Positions 23,545 through 35,882 of a DNA stretch of 64,000 bases are shown here, piece by piece; positions within the stretch are counted from its first letter, which is position 1, and each line of letters begins with the position of its first letter. The DNA lies in the NCBI GenBank assembly GCA_030272155.1, contig CP126202.1, positions 1-64,000 on the forward strand, given 5' to 3'. This DNA is from Tetradesmus obliquus (Eukaryota; Chlorophyta; Chlorophyceae; Sphaeropleales; Scenedesmaceae). The position numbers were made by a program, and so were the translations under genes. The notes below the pieces were generated by a model. That model searched no databases. It was not told where the DNA came from and was given only the letters and a program-made list of their open reading frames with translations.

Positions 23545-25381
23545 GACAAGAATGAAGAATATAGCAAACTACGTCGAACAACATCAATTGCAGCTAAAAC
23601 CTTTGAGGGTTCACTGCAAGCAGGCAGATGCGCAAGCAGCACAGAGCGCAGCAATGGCAGCAGCTGCGCAAGCACCAGCGCGCAAGCACCAGCGCGCCTG
23701 ACACATGCATGCAACACTGTGCCGCATAAATACAAAGCCTCTGCTGCTAGTGTGGTGGTGCAGGCCTACCCAGGAAGATGCACAGGAGGATTGCGATCAG
23801 TGACACCAGCACTGTGAAGGCGTTGAACCAGAAGGACTCCTTCACACCCAGCACCAGGATGGTGGTCAGAATGACGACAGCAGCAAGGGCGATGGGGTCG
23901 ATGATGATTGCTGCAGCGCTATTGCCACAGTCGTGCACGCAAAACTGCAGGGATCCTGACGGTTGGCCTGCAAAGGGGAGCAGCAGGGGCAGAACACATC
24001 AAAATGGGAATTCCCGCGGCCACAAAGGAAGACTCAACAGCATGCAGTCCGCTTGACTGACAACAACCGCAGCACCTCGCATTACAGTGTGATTGCACCG
24101 AAGCTTTGCCAACTAAGGCTGTAACTACAGCATCCCCTGTTGCAGCACTGCCATACTTACAAGCTTACGAGAGACAGGGCAATTTTCTGCTGCCTGGCGT
24201 CCCAACGCTGCATTGATATGGACAGCTACCAAACACAACAGCTACTCTCGACATGGCACAGCCTGGTGGTGGTGACAGCGCTAAAAGCACATCAGCAGCT
24301 GCTTTGTTGGATGCTGCACAGATATAACAGCAGGTGACCACGGCATGCTGTGTGTGTGCTATTGCAGTATGTAGTGCGACGCAGTGCATGCACGCACCAA
24401 TCAGGGTTGTGAAGTAGCTGGCAAAGCCCTTCACCACTGTGCTCGCTGCCAGAAGGTACTCCAGCATGGTGTTGGCGCCAACCATCCAGCCGATCAACTG
24501 CGGCATAAGACACATGCAAGCACAGTGAGGCAGAGGAAGGCAAGCAGGAAGACAAGCAGGCGAGTACATGCCAGCAACACATTGGTGAAGCACTGTCGTC
24601 AAGTGACTTGAGCCATGCATCCTAATCAGCTGCTCGCACATTGATGCACTGGCTGGTGATGCAAGGACACATATGCACCTTGCCGTGCGTCGTTAAGAAG
24701 TTTGTGTCTCAACGACGGCTATCAGGGGAACCCTGCAACCATACTGGGTGACACTGGGTGACGGTATCATACAGACTGCACCGCACTGCAATGTGCTATT
24801 CATGAGCCTGAGCCTGACAACAGCACCGGCTGCTGAAGCAGTGCCCTCACCTTGCCATACATCAGCGTTGCGTAGGCGAAGGCGCCACCAGTGATTACCA
24901 CCTCGCTCGCAAACCTGCACGCAGCAGTGACGTATGTGCAGGAAGCAGCCGGCAGTTGCTTGGCGGGCGCCAGGCAATGGCATGCCAGCAAAGTGACCAG
25001 GTTGGTTGCAATGCACTGTCTGGCGTTATCAGCAGCTCAGCCGAAGCCCTGCGAGCCGTCGAATCCATAGCCGCAAGTGCACCATTTCACATCTGAAACA
25101 GTGCACCGACCACACATGACTCGTGTCCTGTGTCGCATATAATAAGAGGTTGGCCACTCACTCAGCGTAGCACAGCGCGGTCAGCGTGGCGATGAGGCCA
25201 CTGATGAGGTAGGCGACCATGATGGCGGGCCTGCAGAGGGATGTATGACGGGGCATGATGCAGAGCAGCGTCACACACCATGACCACAGCGCTCACCGCT
25301 CAGCACAGCAACAGCAGGAGAACTAGTAGTAGTTATTGCAGGAAGCTGCAGGACTGTGCATGCCGCATGTCGGCAGCAGCG

Positions 25382-25421
<40 letters not shown>

Positions 25422-26210
25422 AGGTATAAAATAAATGTGCACCAGCCATTGTGTTCCAAGGCAGCACATCTACATACAGATAGCACCAGACAGTGTGTTT
25501 TGAAATGCTTGCAGTAGAAAACTGCAGCTTGTGAAGAGGCAGGCAAGCGTCCGTGCAGTGGTGGTGCTTGCTCAGCAGGGGTTGCTCACCCAGCGTTGAG
25601 CTTTGCCTGCACGCCTGTGACCACAAAGATGCCTCCTCCTACAATGGCAGAGATGCCAAACGCTGACAGCTGGAACAGGCTGAGCACACGCCGCATCTCT
25701 TTGTCTTTGGTTTTGACCTCCAAGCCATCCTGCAGGCAGCAGCAGTACATGTGCTTACGGTACAGCACTACTGCCACAATGACTGCAACATGCAGCATGC
25801 CTGCAACAGGTGCCTTTGAGTTCAGAAGCCAGTGCTTCTGCTGTAAAGTTAACATTGAGGGACTACAAGTTTGGCGTTCAGCAGCAGACATATACAAGCT
25901 GGTGTAACACAGCTGCCATGTGCTGAGCACAGCTGTCAGAGCGGCCAGCAGCTGCAGCAAGGATACAACTGTTCTGCTGCTGGTGTTGCTGTTCAGCATT
26001 CCCAGCAAATCAACTGAATTTGGTCTTGCGGTGAGCACCAGCATCACTGTGCAGTCACATGTACACACATCATGTGTGCAGCAGCGCTGCAGCAGAAACC
26101 CTCAGGGCTGAGCTGAGCTGGCAACAGCTGTCGTCGCACGACGTTTGTTGGCTGCTACCCACCTTGGCTTTTACGTAGTACTGTCGAAACGAGCTGAACT
26201 GGGTCGCCAT
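21064..26210 (-). CDS. Cationic amino acid transporter (APC superfamily, CAT type)
   Basis: Twelve exons, read on the minus strand: 26210-26163, 25729-25590, 25230-25162, 24914-24851, 24497-24398, 23967-23770, 23458-23359, 23080-22947, 22738-22545, 22262-22144, 21858-21551, 21341-21064. All junctions are GT-AG and in phase, giving 583 residues. The protein is a multi-pass permease for basic or neutral amino acids, in the plasma membrane or tonoplast. Diagnostic blocks: ISAIVGGGIFVVTGV (helix 1, unwound glycine motif), GPAIMVAYLISGLIA (helix 2), GGAFAYATLMYGK (helix 3), IDPIAL then LVLGVKESFWFN, FFAYVGFDMIANAAEEARNP (conserved amphipathic segment), YAMSRLMVVLSRCRLIP, and NPKTESPVVATILCGV. The last two exons add the C-terminal helix pair found in CATs. 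Length is typical for the family. The 16-residue first exon is a short hydrophilic start. I see no regulatory element that I can assign. Confidence 0.93.
23489..23542. repeat. (CAG)18 in transporter intron
   Basis: Eighteen uninterrupted CAG units lie in the intron upstream of exon 7, close to its acceptor on the minus strand, where they read CTG and supply part of the pyrimidine-containing tract. Confidence 0.97.
25383..25418. repeat. (CAG)12 in transporter intron
   Basis: Twelve pure CAG units lie in the intron between exons 2 and 3 of the amino acid transporter. Confidence 0.95.
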
Positions 26211-27170
26211 GCTGCTGCGGTGCGCAGTCCTGCCTGTCGCAGCAAGCAGGGGCCCGAAACAGAGATCAGCGCACAGCAGGACAGCACGCCTCGATTTTAA
26301 CTAGATTAGCTTAAGAACATAATGCATCACACAAGAGAGACATACAAGCAACAATGAGTACCTGAGAGCGTTTCGACACGAAAGATATTTGCCGCTTGTA
26401 TTTTGCTGATCCCCTGGTGCCCCAACCTACAAACAGAACGTGAACAATGCAAACCGGTGCATGTGTGTATCTGCTAGTGCCAGAAGGCGCACGGAACAAC
26501 ACTTCAAATGACACTCATTTTTTTCTGGGTGAGTAATAGCCCCGTGGTATTAGCGTGCATGCCAACCACGTGCAAATTTCAACTACTATCGACATTTTGC
26601 AGTATTCTGAGAGCCTTTGTTCGTTACCAGGCATGCTGAAGGCAGGGAGTTGGGCACCAGGCGTGCTTGAGGCAGGAAGTTAGCAGGCATGCCGCATGCA
26701 GGCTGTGACTGTTTTGTCACCTAGGCTGCATTGGCATCACTCTGCAGCCTGGACTCCTGCAGCTTTGCCCTGAGATGTTATAGGAGTCAGCATGACCCAG
26801 ATGCTGTTACTGCTGCCGCTTGCTGCCACCAGGTGGCGCCACAGCGGCACGAACCTCGCAGCACTACGAGCCTTCTGCTTGGCCAGATCATCTCTGGGAG
26901 TAGCGTTGAGGCAAATGTGATTGCCACGCAAGCGCGGAGGTGTCAGCACCTTCATATTGGACACAGAGCAGCAGGTCACTTGACCAACTCGCAAGGAACT
27001 GGCACTGCTGCATGCAGATGAGAGAGGGTCATGAACCTTGATTACAGACACTTACATGGATGAAACACAGCACCCTTATCTCTACTAGCCTGACAGCCTG
27101 TTGATCACCTTGTACACAACACATGTCGATGCACCTGGGCTGCCAGTGACGGTCACGCTGAGCCTGCTGT

Positions 27171-27216
<46 letters not shown>

Positions 27217-28055
27217 TGTGCCGCTGATGAGACTACAGCAGTCTCATCAGGCATAGTATGCCAACTTGCCGCTGCTGCTGTTGTTGCTGCTGCTGCTCTT
27301 GCTGCCGCTGCCGCTGCTGCTGCTGCCGCCGCTGCTGCAGTCGCAGCGCTGTCACAGGCAGGTAGTCGTCATCGCTGGTGTTGTTGAAGGTCTTGGTCTG
27401 CCTCCCTGGCCTGACAGCTACTTCAACCACCTCCTGCTGAGCCAGCAGACCTGCCCGACCCACCCGCTGCTTATCGAAGCTGCTGAACTGGGCTGACTGA
27501 GCTGAACCCTGGCTGCAGGTGGGGGACCTGGTGACTGCATGCTGGCAGCTGGCAAGGCCAAGGTTGGAGCAAATGCTGCCACGGCACTGCCAAGCCCAAG
27601 TAGCATACTTATCATACAGAGGCTGGCACGGTCAGCAATCCCAGCATTGTAGGCTCCCCTGCAGCACCGCGAAGCATACCGTTTCTGCCTGGCCTGGAAC
27701 TTCAGCGGCTACCGCAAAGGCGAGGCCTGCACTGGTTTGCCCAGCAGCAGCTGCTGCAGCAGTGAAGGTGGCTGTGTTCTAGCAGGCCGCAGCATTTGCA
27801 GCATCATGCAGCAGGGTCTGGTATGGCAGCCTTCTGCTGTGGGTGTGCAGTGCTTCAGCCAGTCCACTGTCAGTTGACTCATTAGAGTCATGTTGCTGTG
27901 CTGCCAGTGGCTTGCCAGGCCGCAGGCATGTGCTAGTAGTGCCGCCCGCTGGCGAGAGCTGGTGGTTTGCAGTTGCAGTGGTTTCGGTCTCATCTGCTGG
28001 CCTGCACTGGTGTCAGAAAGCCTTACCTGCTGCCTGCTGCTGCCAGCTTGGCCTG

Positions 28056-28057
<2 letters not shown>

Positions 28058-28126
<69 letters not shown>
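28058..28126. repeat. (CTG)23 microsatellite
   Basis: Twenty-three perfect CTG units in intergenic DNA. Such tracts are hypermutable and useful as markers. Confidence 0.97.
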
Positions 28127-28127
<1 letters not shown>

Positions 28128-28779
28128 GCTTCCTTGGCACTACAGGATGCGCTATGACAACGAATTTGCAAGTCCTGCATGGCCAACTGTGCCGCAGATG
28201 GACCGGCCGCCCGCGCCTCTGTGTTTCTGCCCAGGACAGCTGCTGGAACAAAGCCCTTGTACCTGCTGCTGACAAGGCAGTGTGCGCACACCTCTGCACA
28301 TGGCTGTTCGACATTCTCGGCGCAGCAGCGCCACTGGCACCAGTGACTCAATGACTGGCTTCAAGGACCGCCAATGATGACGCTTCAGCTGCTGGTGTGG
28401 GTGTACAACACTGTACATGCGCACATGGTCCCTGAGAGGTGCTCTGATGCATACTGCTGCAATTAGCTTGAAAGCACCGCGGCCAGCCACTGTGATGTCA
28501 CCCGTGATGACGACAACTGCCAGCGCACTAGTACTGCACCTGGCAGGTGCTCTGCATTGTGAGTCAATGATGCATGTTTTAGACACAGGTACCCGTTGCT
28601 AACCTTCATGGTTGTCTTCAGCGCCTGCCGCCAGACGTTGCTGTGGTAAGCAACTGCTTGGTTGCCAGCCTGACAGGCATGCTGTCACAGCCACTGGCGC
28701 CTAGCCCAGGCACTGGCGACAACACCTGCTAGGGCTAGAACCAATAGCACCCATAGCTGCTGTTGGGATTCATGTCTGC

Positions 28780-29025
28780 TATCGTTTCATTACGAGAATG
28801 TGACATTTGTAGGCCAGCCTGCTCTGGGAGTTGCAGGCTGCCCTGGGTGACAGCAGCTGAAGCTGAATGGCCGGAACTATGACACCGACAGGGTGCAGGC
28901 CAAGTGCTGCCAAGCTCAGCAATTCCTCTGCTAGTTGATGGAATTGTCCTATGAGAATTGCCATTACGTGCGAGGTCTGAATGTGGCCTGCTCTCGTGTT
29001 GCCCGGACCAATGGCATATCGTGGA
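28780..29025 (+). repeat. Diverged dispersed repeat, copy 2
   Basis: Pairs with 18895-19150 (shared blocks listed there). It lies just upstream of the secreted Cys-rich gene. No ORF common to both copies was recognised. Confidence 0.5.
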
Positions 29026-29333
29026 GTTCATCCTTTCCCTGGTTCATCCCACAATCGTGATCAAACGCCTAAACGAGTTGTATCAATGATGATGAATCAG
29101 GCACCCATAACCTTGCCGCTGGTGTGATCGTCTCGTGTGTCAGAGGTCATGGATGATCACAGCTGGCAGCACTGACAGGAGACACGCCTTGCTTTGGTTG
29201 TAATACTAGTCGATTGGGGTCGACGTGGCACCTCCTAGGGCCATCTCCACCTCTCACCAGCTCGGTGAAGTCCAGCGAGAGGAGTCCGACTCACGGGAAC
29301 AGCGTGCAGCCGAGCCTAGAAGGCACCGCACAC

Positions 29334-32300
29334 ATGCAAAGAGATTTATGCAAGGCGTGTCTGCTAATAACCTGGGTACTGGCCGTTTCAGGTGAGCCAG
29401 GCAGGCAGGTAGAGTAGTGTCACCGCTTGCTGACCTGTGGCCGTTGCTGGTCCAAACCCAAAGCAGCCGCAGCACTGACGTAGAACAAGCGGTGATGGGA
29501 ACTGACTCTCAGATCTCGTTTTCTGTCCTTTCATTGGCTGCAGGTCAGGCATACAAGCTGCAGTTCACAAATGGTACTGCTGCAAAAGCAGAAGGCAGCG
29601 TGCTGGTGCTGGATGTGGGGTCGCTGTGGCAGAAGCACCCGGCTGACCCGCCCTTCGGAATAGCGACCGCAGCAGAGTGCCAGCAGCGCTGTGCAGTGCT
29701 GCCAGGTGCGTGCCAGCAATGCGAGGACCACCGTCTTGATTTTGATCTCAGTCAACAACCATATGCACATGCCTTGCATGTATTCGTCCCAGTTACACAG
29801 CGCTGCACTGTTCAAGCATTGGGTGGTCCAGCAACAACAGGTACAACGCGAACTCACAGCCAGCAGCAGTGTCTTGGTGCTGACGATCAAAGTGTTGCTG
29901 CTGGATGCAGGATGCACGGCGTACCGCTTCTGCAACAAACAGGCTGGATGTGGCAGCGGCTGCAAGGCGTATGCTGCAAAGTACCCCCAGGGTAGGTGAC
30001 TGACTGCAGTAGGGTAGCTGTGCCTTTAGTGTCGCCTGGGTTCATTGAATTTGTAGCTGCCACTGCTCTCTGTCACCGCCACATCTCATGCTCTGGCTGG
30101 CCTGTGCATATTGAATGAACTGAACGCCACACATTTGGGATGGGGGCATAGGACATGTGCCTGCTGTTGACTGAGATCTTTCAATATACATGTAAGCAGT
30201 GGAGCTAAGCTGCTGTTCTACAACTGCTCAGCATGCTGAGACCTGCCTGCCGCATGCGCACTGCAGCCAAGGCAGCCAGCGCCGGGCCCAACAAGCGCGG
30301 CGAGCGCAGCAGCGATGCCAGCAGCTGGCTGGCGCTGCCGCTGCTGGGCTTTGGCCCTTTCCTGGCCATAGACAGCACACCCTCGCAGGGCTGCCACCCT
30401 GGCGACAGCAGCAAGTGGGCCTTCGGCACATGCAGCCTGCTGGCGGGGCGGCAGCAGGCCAAGGCATCTTCAGCTGCGGAAGGTGTTTGCTGAGCTGCTG
30501 CAGGCATGAAGCGCACGGGAGCTAGGCGTGATGCGGCATATCAAACCAATGGCAGTGCTCGCTGATGGCAGTTGTAAACACCTGCTGATGGCAACTGTAC
30601 CAGGAGCAACATGCACAGCAGCTGCATCGGCATGCCCGCACCATGCCGACTTCCATCACACCTTAAGCTTGCTCTGCCTGGTGCTGTTGGTGCTTCTGCT
30701 GCTGCTGCAGCTGACGGCTGGCTGTCTGCATGGCTCACCAGCGCCCTACCCAGCCAGTGCGCAGGGCTCAGCGCCAGTGCATGCGCGGCATGTGCCGCCA
30801 CGCCTGCGCCTGCACTGTGCCTGAGCTGCATGCGGGACAAGCGCGCACAGGACGACAGCCCTGGCGCTGCTCTGGTGGCTGCCAGTGTGGTGCCGCCTGG
30901 CTCGCAGGGGGCGCGCGTGCTGGACCAGTGCGTGACCTGCGCGCAGGCGCCCGGCAGCGCCCTGCAGCAGAAGTGAGTATGGTCTTTGCAGCTTGTTAAT
31001 GCAGGCGGTGTTTGCAGCTTTGCGTATGGTCTTTGCAGCTTGTTGATGCAGGCGGTCTTTGCAGCTTCCAGTATGGTATTTGCAGCTTGTTATTGCAGGC
31101 GGTCTTCGCAACTGTCTTTGCAGCTTGTTGAAGCAGGCTGCACTGGCCACACGCTGTGACGTTGCCGGCAGCTGCCGCACAGCAAAGTTCGGCCATGCAC
31201 TACTGACTGCTACGATTGGTGACTCCTAACATCGCAACGTAGCTGTGCAGCCAGGCTGCACCTACATGTCTTGATGCTGAGTTGCCCTGATATACGCCCA
31301 CACTGCTGTTGTCTTCTCTCTGTTGTTTTACCTGCCAGGTGTGTGGCGTGTGTGCTGGACGACCAGTCGTGCAGCTCGTGTGTGGCGCACCCCACTGCAG
31401 CCACGCGCGTCAAGCTGGCGGCCATGGACGGCTGCATCGGCTGCGTGCAGGCGCGCGGCAAGCGCTTCACAGGCACCTGCCTCACCTGTGCCGTCACGCC
31501 AGACCCCAGCAAGTGCTACAGCTGCCTGGCCAGCTTCTACCCCAAGCACCTGTGCCGCACCACAACCTACTTGGATTGTTACAAGCCCGACTTTGACAAT
31601 CCATGCGCCAGCTGCCAGAGTGGCGCCCCGGCAGCGTACAGCAGTTGCATCAGATGCTACGGCACGCCCAGCAGCAGGGCCGACTGCGACAGCTGCAGCC
31701 AGCTGCCCGGGGCAGACGCGCAGCAGCAGTGCTACGCGTGCAGCAAGACGGCCGCAGCAGCACACAGCGACACGCCTGGCGGCTGCGGCGTGTGCTTCGC
31801 GCAGAGCAGCAGCCCGGCAGCGCAGAAGGCGTGCCTGGCGTGCGTGACCAACAAGTCGACTGCGCAGGACAACAGGCAGCACTGCAGCTTGTGCAGTTCG
31901 GGCGATCTCAGTGAGGCACAGACGCGTCGCTGCTACAGCTGTGTATCCAGCAAAGCCGGCAGCGCCAGTTGCGCTGACTGCAGCCGAGCCACCAGCAGCG
32001 ACGCAGCGTTTGCGGCGTGCATGGCGTGCTACGCCAACCCCAACAACGGGCCTGACTGCGCGGACTGCAGCACACTGGAGGTGCTGGGCAGCGCGGCAGC
32101 GTGGGATGCAGCGCGCAAGCAGTGCTACGGCTGCGTGACGGCCTCCAAGCTGGTAGCGCCTGAAGACGCAGGCTTCGCCCCACTGGGCAGCTGCGCGTCA
32201 TGCTTCACCGCATCCGGCGACACTGCGCGATGCGTGGCCTGCAACACCAGCCCGGCCACCCCTGTGGCTGCCAAGAGCTGGTGCCTGTCCTGCAGCATGG

Positions 32301-32404
32301 CGGGCGGCAGCAGCAGCAGCGGCAGCGGCGGCGGCTGCGTGAAGTGCCTGCAGTCGAGCAAGCTAGCCAGTGCTGATGATTACAAGAAGAAGTGCAAGCT
32401 GTGA
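29334..32404 (+). CDS. Secreted cysteine-rich protein with PAN/apple-like region
   Basis: Six exons: 29334-29391, 29544-29705, 29911-29991, 30267-30482, 30711-30972, 31339-32404. They join in phase to 614 residues. Exon 1 encodes MQRDLCKACLLITWVLAVSG, a signal peptide whose cleavage falls near the first intron. Residues about 20-170 read like a PAN/apple module: ATAAECQQRCAVLPGCTAYRFC, then GCGSGC, then FGPF...GCHPG...WAFGTCSL. From about residue 175 to the end the chain is a long run of C-x2-C pairs at roughly 15-25-residue spacing (CVACVLD, CSSCVAH, CIGCVQA and so on), many dozens of Cys in all, ending KKCKL. This predicts an extracellular, disulfide-rich protein for the cell wall or matrix, or for adhesion. 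The family is common in chlorophytes and its function is unknown. Exon 4 could start at the next AG, 9 bp later, without breaking the frame. Confidence 0.85.
30979..31135 (+). repeat. Intronic imperfect tandem repeat
   Basis: The intron before the last exon holds repeated units of the form GTCTTTGCAGCTTGTTGATGC followed by AGGCG. Each carries a TTTGCAG acceptor-like sequence, so several decoy acceptors lie 200-350 bp before the real one at 31338. Confidence 0.85.
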
Positions 32405-34346
32405 TGCAGATGCCAAGCAGTGCTGCAGCAGCTGCAGCGCAGACACATGCTGCCATCGCGCCTGGTGCTTCAGCTGCGCCACAAATGACACCAGCTGGGG
32501 GGTGCCGAGTGTGTTGGAGGAGGGGTAGGCTGTTACAAACACTGTTGTTTTGTGTAGTGTGCATTGTGTGTGGAGCTTGTTTTGTTGCATTGAGCATGAT
32601 TGATTAGTCTTTGTGTAGTTCTACCCTGTAGTATAGTCGACAGCTTTTGACTAGCGCAGTGTGGGGTGCACCACCCGTGCCTCCGTGGAACCTACTGCAG
32701 TTGTGGTTTGCAGGCGATGTTGCCAAGCACCACACAACTCTCCACCTTTTATTTGAAAAAGTGGGCGCAGGCTGCAGGCAGCACAGGGGTGTCGGCTTTT
32801 GCCACAGCATACATGACACCGATGCATGCGTGCATTTTGGAGGTTGCGCTGCAGGGCCCCACTTGTCTGGGGCTCAGCTGAGACACGCTGTTGACCTCAC
32901 AGCACGCACAAACATCATCTTTGACTTGTCCTACTTCCGGGGTTTTGAGTTGACGGCTGGGGCAACCATGCATGCTTTCGACATGCTCACGTCCTTTGAT
33001 ATGATCAGCCGGCAACTGGTTGGCTTAGACAGATGCAAGAAGGTCCATGGTGTGTGTCCTGCACAATTGACATGTAGGCGCGGCTTGCACTTGCAAGTGA
33101 GCAGCCTATTCAAACAAATGATAATCATTGGAGTTGTGGATGGTTGCGCTTCCAGTGCCGTCAGCAGTTTGGCCAGTAGGCTGCCTGCTGCGCCGGGCCA
33201 GTGAAGCAGGACTGACTCTCAGCTTGCCTTTGGGTGAGGTTTTTCTACTATTTGCAAACAAAACAATTGTGTAGGCCTCCTTGCACTTGCAGAAACACTT
33301 GCAGCCACGTGGGTATGCTTGACTGGTAGCGTGATGATGATGTTATCAACGACCCATGCATGCAGCTGTGGCGCCAGGTGGAAGGGCAGTGCTGGCTGCT
33401 CGCACCACCACCGCAAATTGTCACACAGCTACTACTAGTAGCGTCGCTAGTAGCGTCCAAGTACTACTTGGGTTGCTGCGTGACTGCTACCTCAGTGGTA
33501 TATATGTAATACAAGACACTCTGCCTCTGCCTCGCAAAGTGTCGAGTCCAACACATGGCATGTTGGACTAGCGGAATTGCAACCGCTGTCAGCCCCTGCC
33601 CGGCAGGCTTGGCTTCCAGCGGCTTTGACCATGCCGCTGGACCATTGGCACGCTACGCTATACAGTGCAGCATGGCCATGTCATAGCAAACACAGCAGCA
33701 ACCTGCTGACCTCAGTTACTTTCCAAAAGTAAGATTGAATCTGCTGGTCCCTGACAGTGTTGCACTAGTGCCTCTCAGTGGTAAGCTCCCTAGCCATTCG
33801 GCATGGTCTGGTCAGCGTGCCCACGTGCTGGAATAAAGGTCATGCAAGCTGCCTAGACGTGCTGCTGTCAATGACAACCTATCGCAAAGTAAGTATAAAA
33901 GAGTGGCCGCCACTTCCTGGCAGGAAAGACAGTACATTCCGCCTGGCAGAACTCTCAGAACTCTGGCTGATTTGCAGGAAACTTTCCTGGCTATGATAGC
34001 CTATCTCGGCGGAAGATCCCGGCGGTCTCCAACTTGCATTGTTGAATTATTCACATCATAGATGCCACATGATAGTCACACGCAGCTGTGCATGACTAGC
34101 GTCCTTCGGGATCCTGGCTTTGTCTAGAATTCGTCATTTTACACACGTTGCCGGTTGTGAAGCCAAAAACAGGCGGCAGTCACACGTTGGACAAAGTGTC
34201 CATGCCGATTGAGGCTGCCACAGCCATGGGGGCCCAAACACAAGTGCTAACTACACAGCCACCCTTCAGCATGCGGCGCAGCTACACATGATAGAAGTGC
34301 TGACAGCACACAGCACAAGTTATGCCTGGCACACATCACTCACTAC
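32405..34346. other. Convergent intergenic region
   Basis: 1.9 kb between the Cys-rich gene and the 29-bp repeat array. It probably holds the 3' UTRs of both converging genes. TGTAA occurs at 33505-33509 on the plus strand and at 34139-34143 on the minus strand. No supported coding region. Confidence 0.45.
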
Positions 34347-34520
34347 GGTACATCATACTGTTCTGCACCAAGCACGGTACATCATACTGTTCTGCACCAA
34401 GCACGGTACATCATACTGTTCTGCACCAAGCACGGTACATCATACTGTTCTGCACCAAGCACGGTACATCATACTGTTCTGCACCAAGCACGGTACATCA
34501 TACTGTTCTGCACCAAGCAC
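34347..34520 (+). repeat. 29-bp tandem repeat, six perfect copies
   Basis: Six identical 29-bp units, each starting GGTACATCATACTG, occupy 174 bp just after the stop of the mTERF-like gene, so they probably lie in its 3' UTR. There are no spacers between units, so this is a minisatellite and not a CRISPR. Confidence 0.97.
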
Positions 34521-34548
34521 CAATGAAGCCAGCCAGCTGCTGCTGCTG

Positions 34549-35170
34549 CTATTGCTGTTGCTGCACTGCCTGCTCAGCCGAGCCCTCCTGCTGCCCCTGC
34601 CCCTTCTCCTGCGGCTGCTGCGTTGTCTTTGCTGCTGCTGCTGTTGCTGCTGTTATTTTATTGTCGCTGCCGTCCAGCCCCATGTAGTCCTTCTTCTTGT
34701 GCTTCTCGTCCAGCCACTTCTGCCAGCCCGCGCGCTTCTCCAGGTAGTTGAACCCTGGGGCGCTCCACGCGCCAGTGGCAGCATCAATGTAGACCGGCTC
34801 AAAGGGCACGCCGCACGCCTGCCAGTGCACGTGAGGGGCAGCGGCCAGTCGGTGGTGAGGGAGAGAGCGGCAGCACAGGCGTGTGGGCGTGCAGGGTGTG
34901 AGGCGGCGCCGAGGGGTGGTCGTTGCCGTGTGGCGCGAGTTTATGCAGTGTTGTCGTTGGTTGAAAGACGGACTTTGCATGCGCTGCGTCCCCTGGTGTT
35001 GCCTGAAGAAGTTGTAGTGTACAATGTCTCAGCCGGGTGCTGACCCAGCTGGTTGCGGCTGGCTGGCAGCACTGGCTGAGCTGCATTCTAAGCATTTGCG
35101 GCTGGCTGGCAGCACTGGCTGTGCTGCCCGCCAGTGCAGCAGCAACAGCAGCAGCAGGTGCTGCCGCCGC

Positions 35171-35201
<31 letters not shown>

Positions 35202-35693
35202 ACTCCTGGCCGTAGAGCTTCTGGTCGATGTAGGCCTGCCAGTCTGTGCGGCGCTCGTGGTAGGCCAGGCTGGGGGCAGTCCAGGCCCCACTGCCCTCCT
35301 CCACATACACCGGCTCAAACGGGATGTCACAATCCTGGGTGATGAAAGCGACAGGTGAGTGCAGCTTATGCCAGCCTGCATCAGCTTGCGCTGAGTCGCA
35401 AGTTGTTTGCTGCGACCTGGTGTATGCTGCGGTGTTGCTGCAGCAGCACACCTAAAGGTTTGCGCTCAACGTTGTGCCGCCTGACTTTCCGCTCCCCACC
35501 ACCAACCCCATCAGCCCCGCAGACACCATGCACCACAGCCACAGCCGCAGCCGCAGCTGCAGCCGCAGCCATTTCATTGCTACAGCACAACCGCCCGCCC
35601 CTCACCTGTGCGCGCAGGATGAGCTCCGGGTCCGACTCGATCACCTCCACGGGGTCGCGCTTGTTGAAGTACCTGCAGCGATAGATAGATGGA

Positions 35694-35756
<63 letters not shown>

Positions 35757-35765
35757 CAAACAGGG

Positions 35766-35805
<40 letters not shown>

Positions 35806-35814
35806 CAAACAGGG

Positions 35815-35882
<68 letters not shown>

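Larger units (their letters stand above)
26211..29333. other. Divergent intergenic region, transporter and Cys-rich gene
   Basis: 3.1 kb between the transporter start and the start of the secreted protein gene. It contains CTG-rich tracts at 27160-27215 and 27265-27340, (CTG)23 at 28058-28126 and the second copy of a diverged repeat at 28780-29025. ORFs here (for example 27709-28314 minus) are mostly homopolymer reads of the CTG tract. I find no supported gene, though a small unrecognised gene near 27.2-28.6 kb cannot be excluded. Confidence 0.4.

Noticed and set aside
27709..28314. 201-codon minus-strand ORF with poly-Ser
   Set aside because: The open frame depends on the (CTG)23 tract, and the flanks show no family resemblance.
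34347..34520. Possible CRISPR array
   Set aside because: Units are directly abutting with no spacers, and the genome is eukaryotic. The 30-bp array at 62701-62940 is rejected for the same reason.
34288..35043. 251-codon plus-strand ORF with repeated YCSAPST units
   Set aside because: Produced by the 29-bp repeat (29 is not a multiple of 3) and by the antisense of the mTERF-like last exon.
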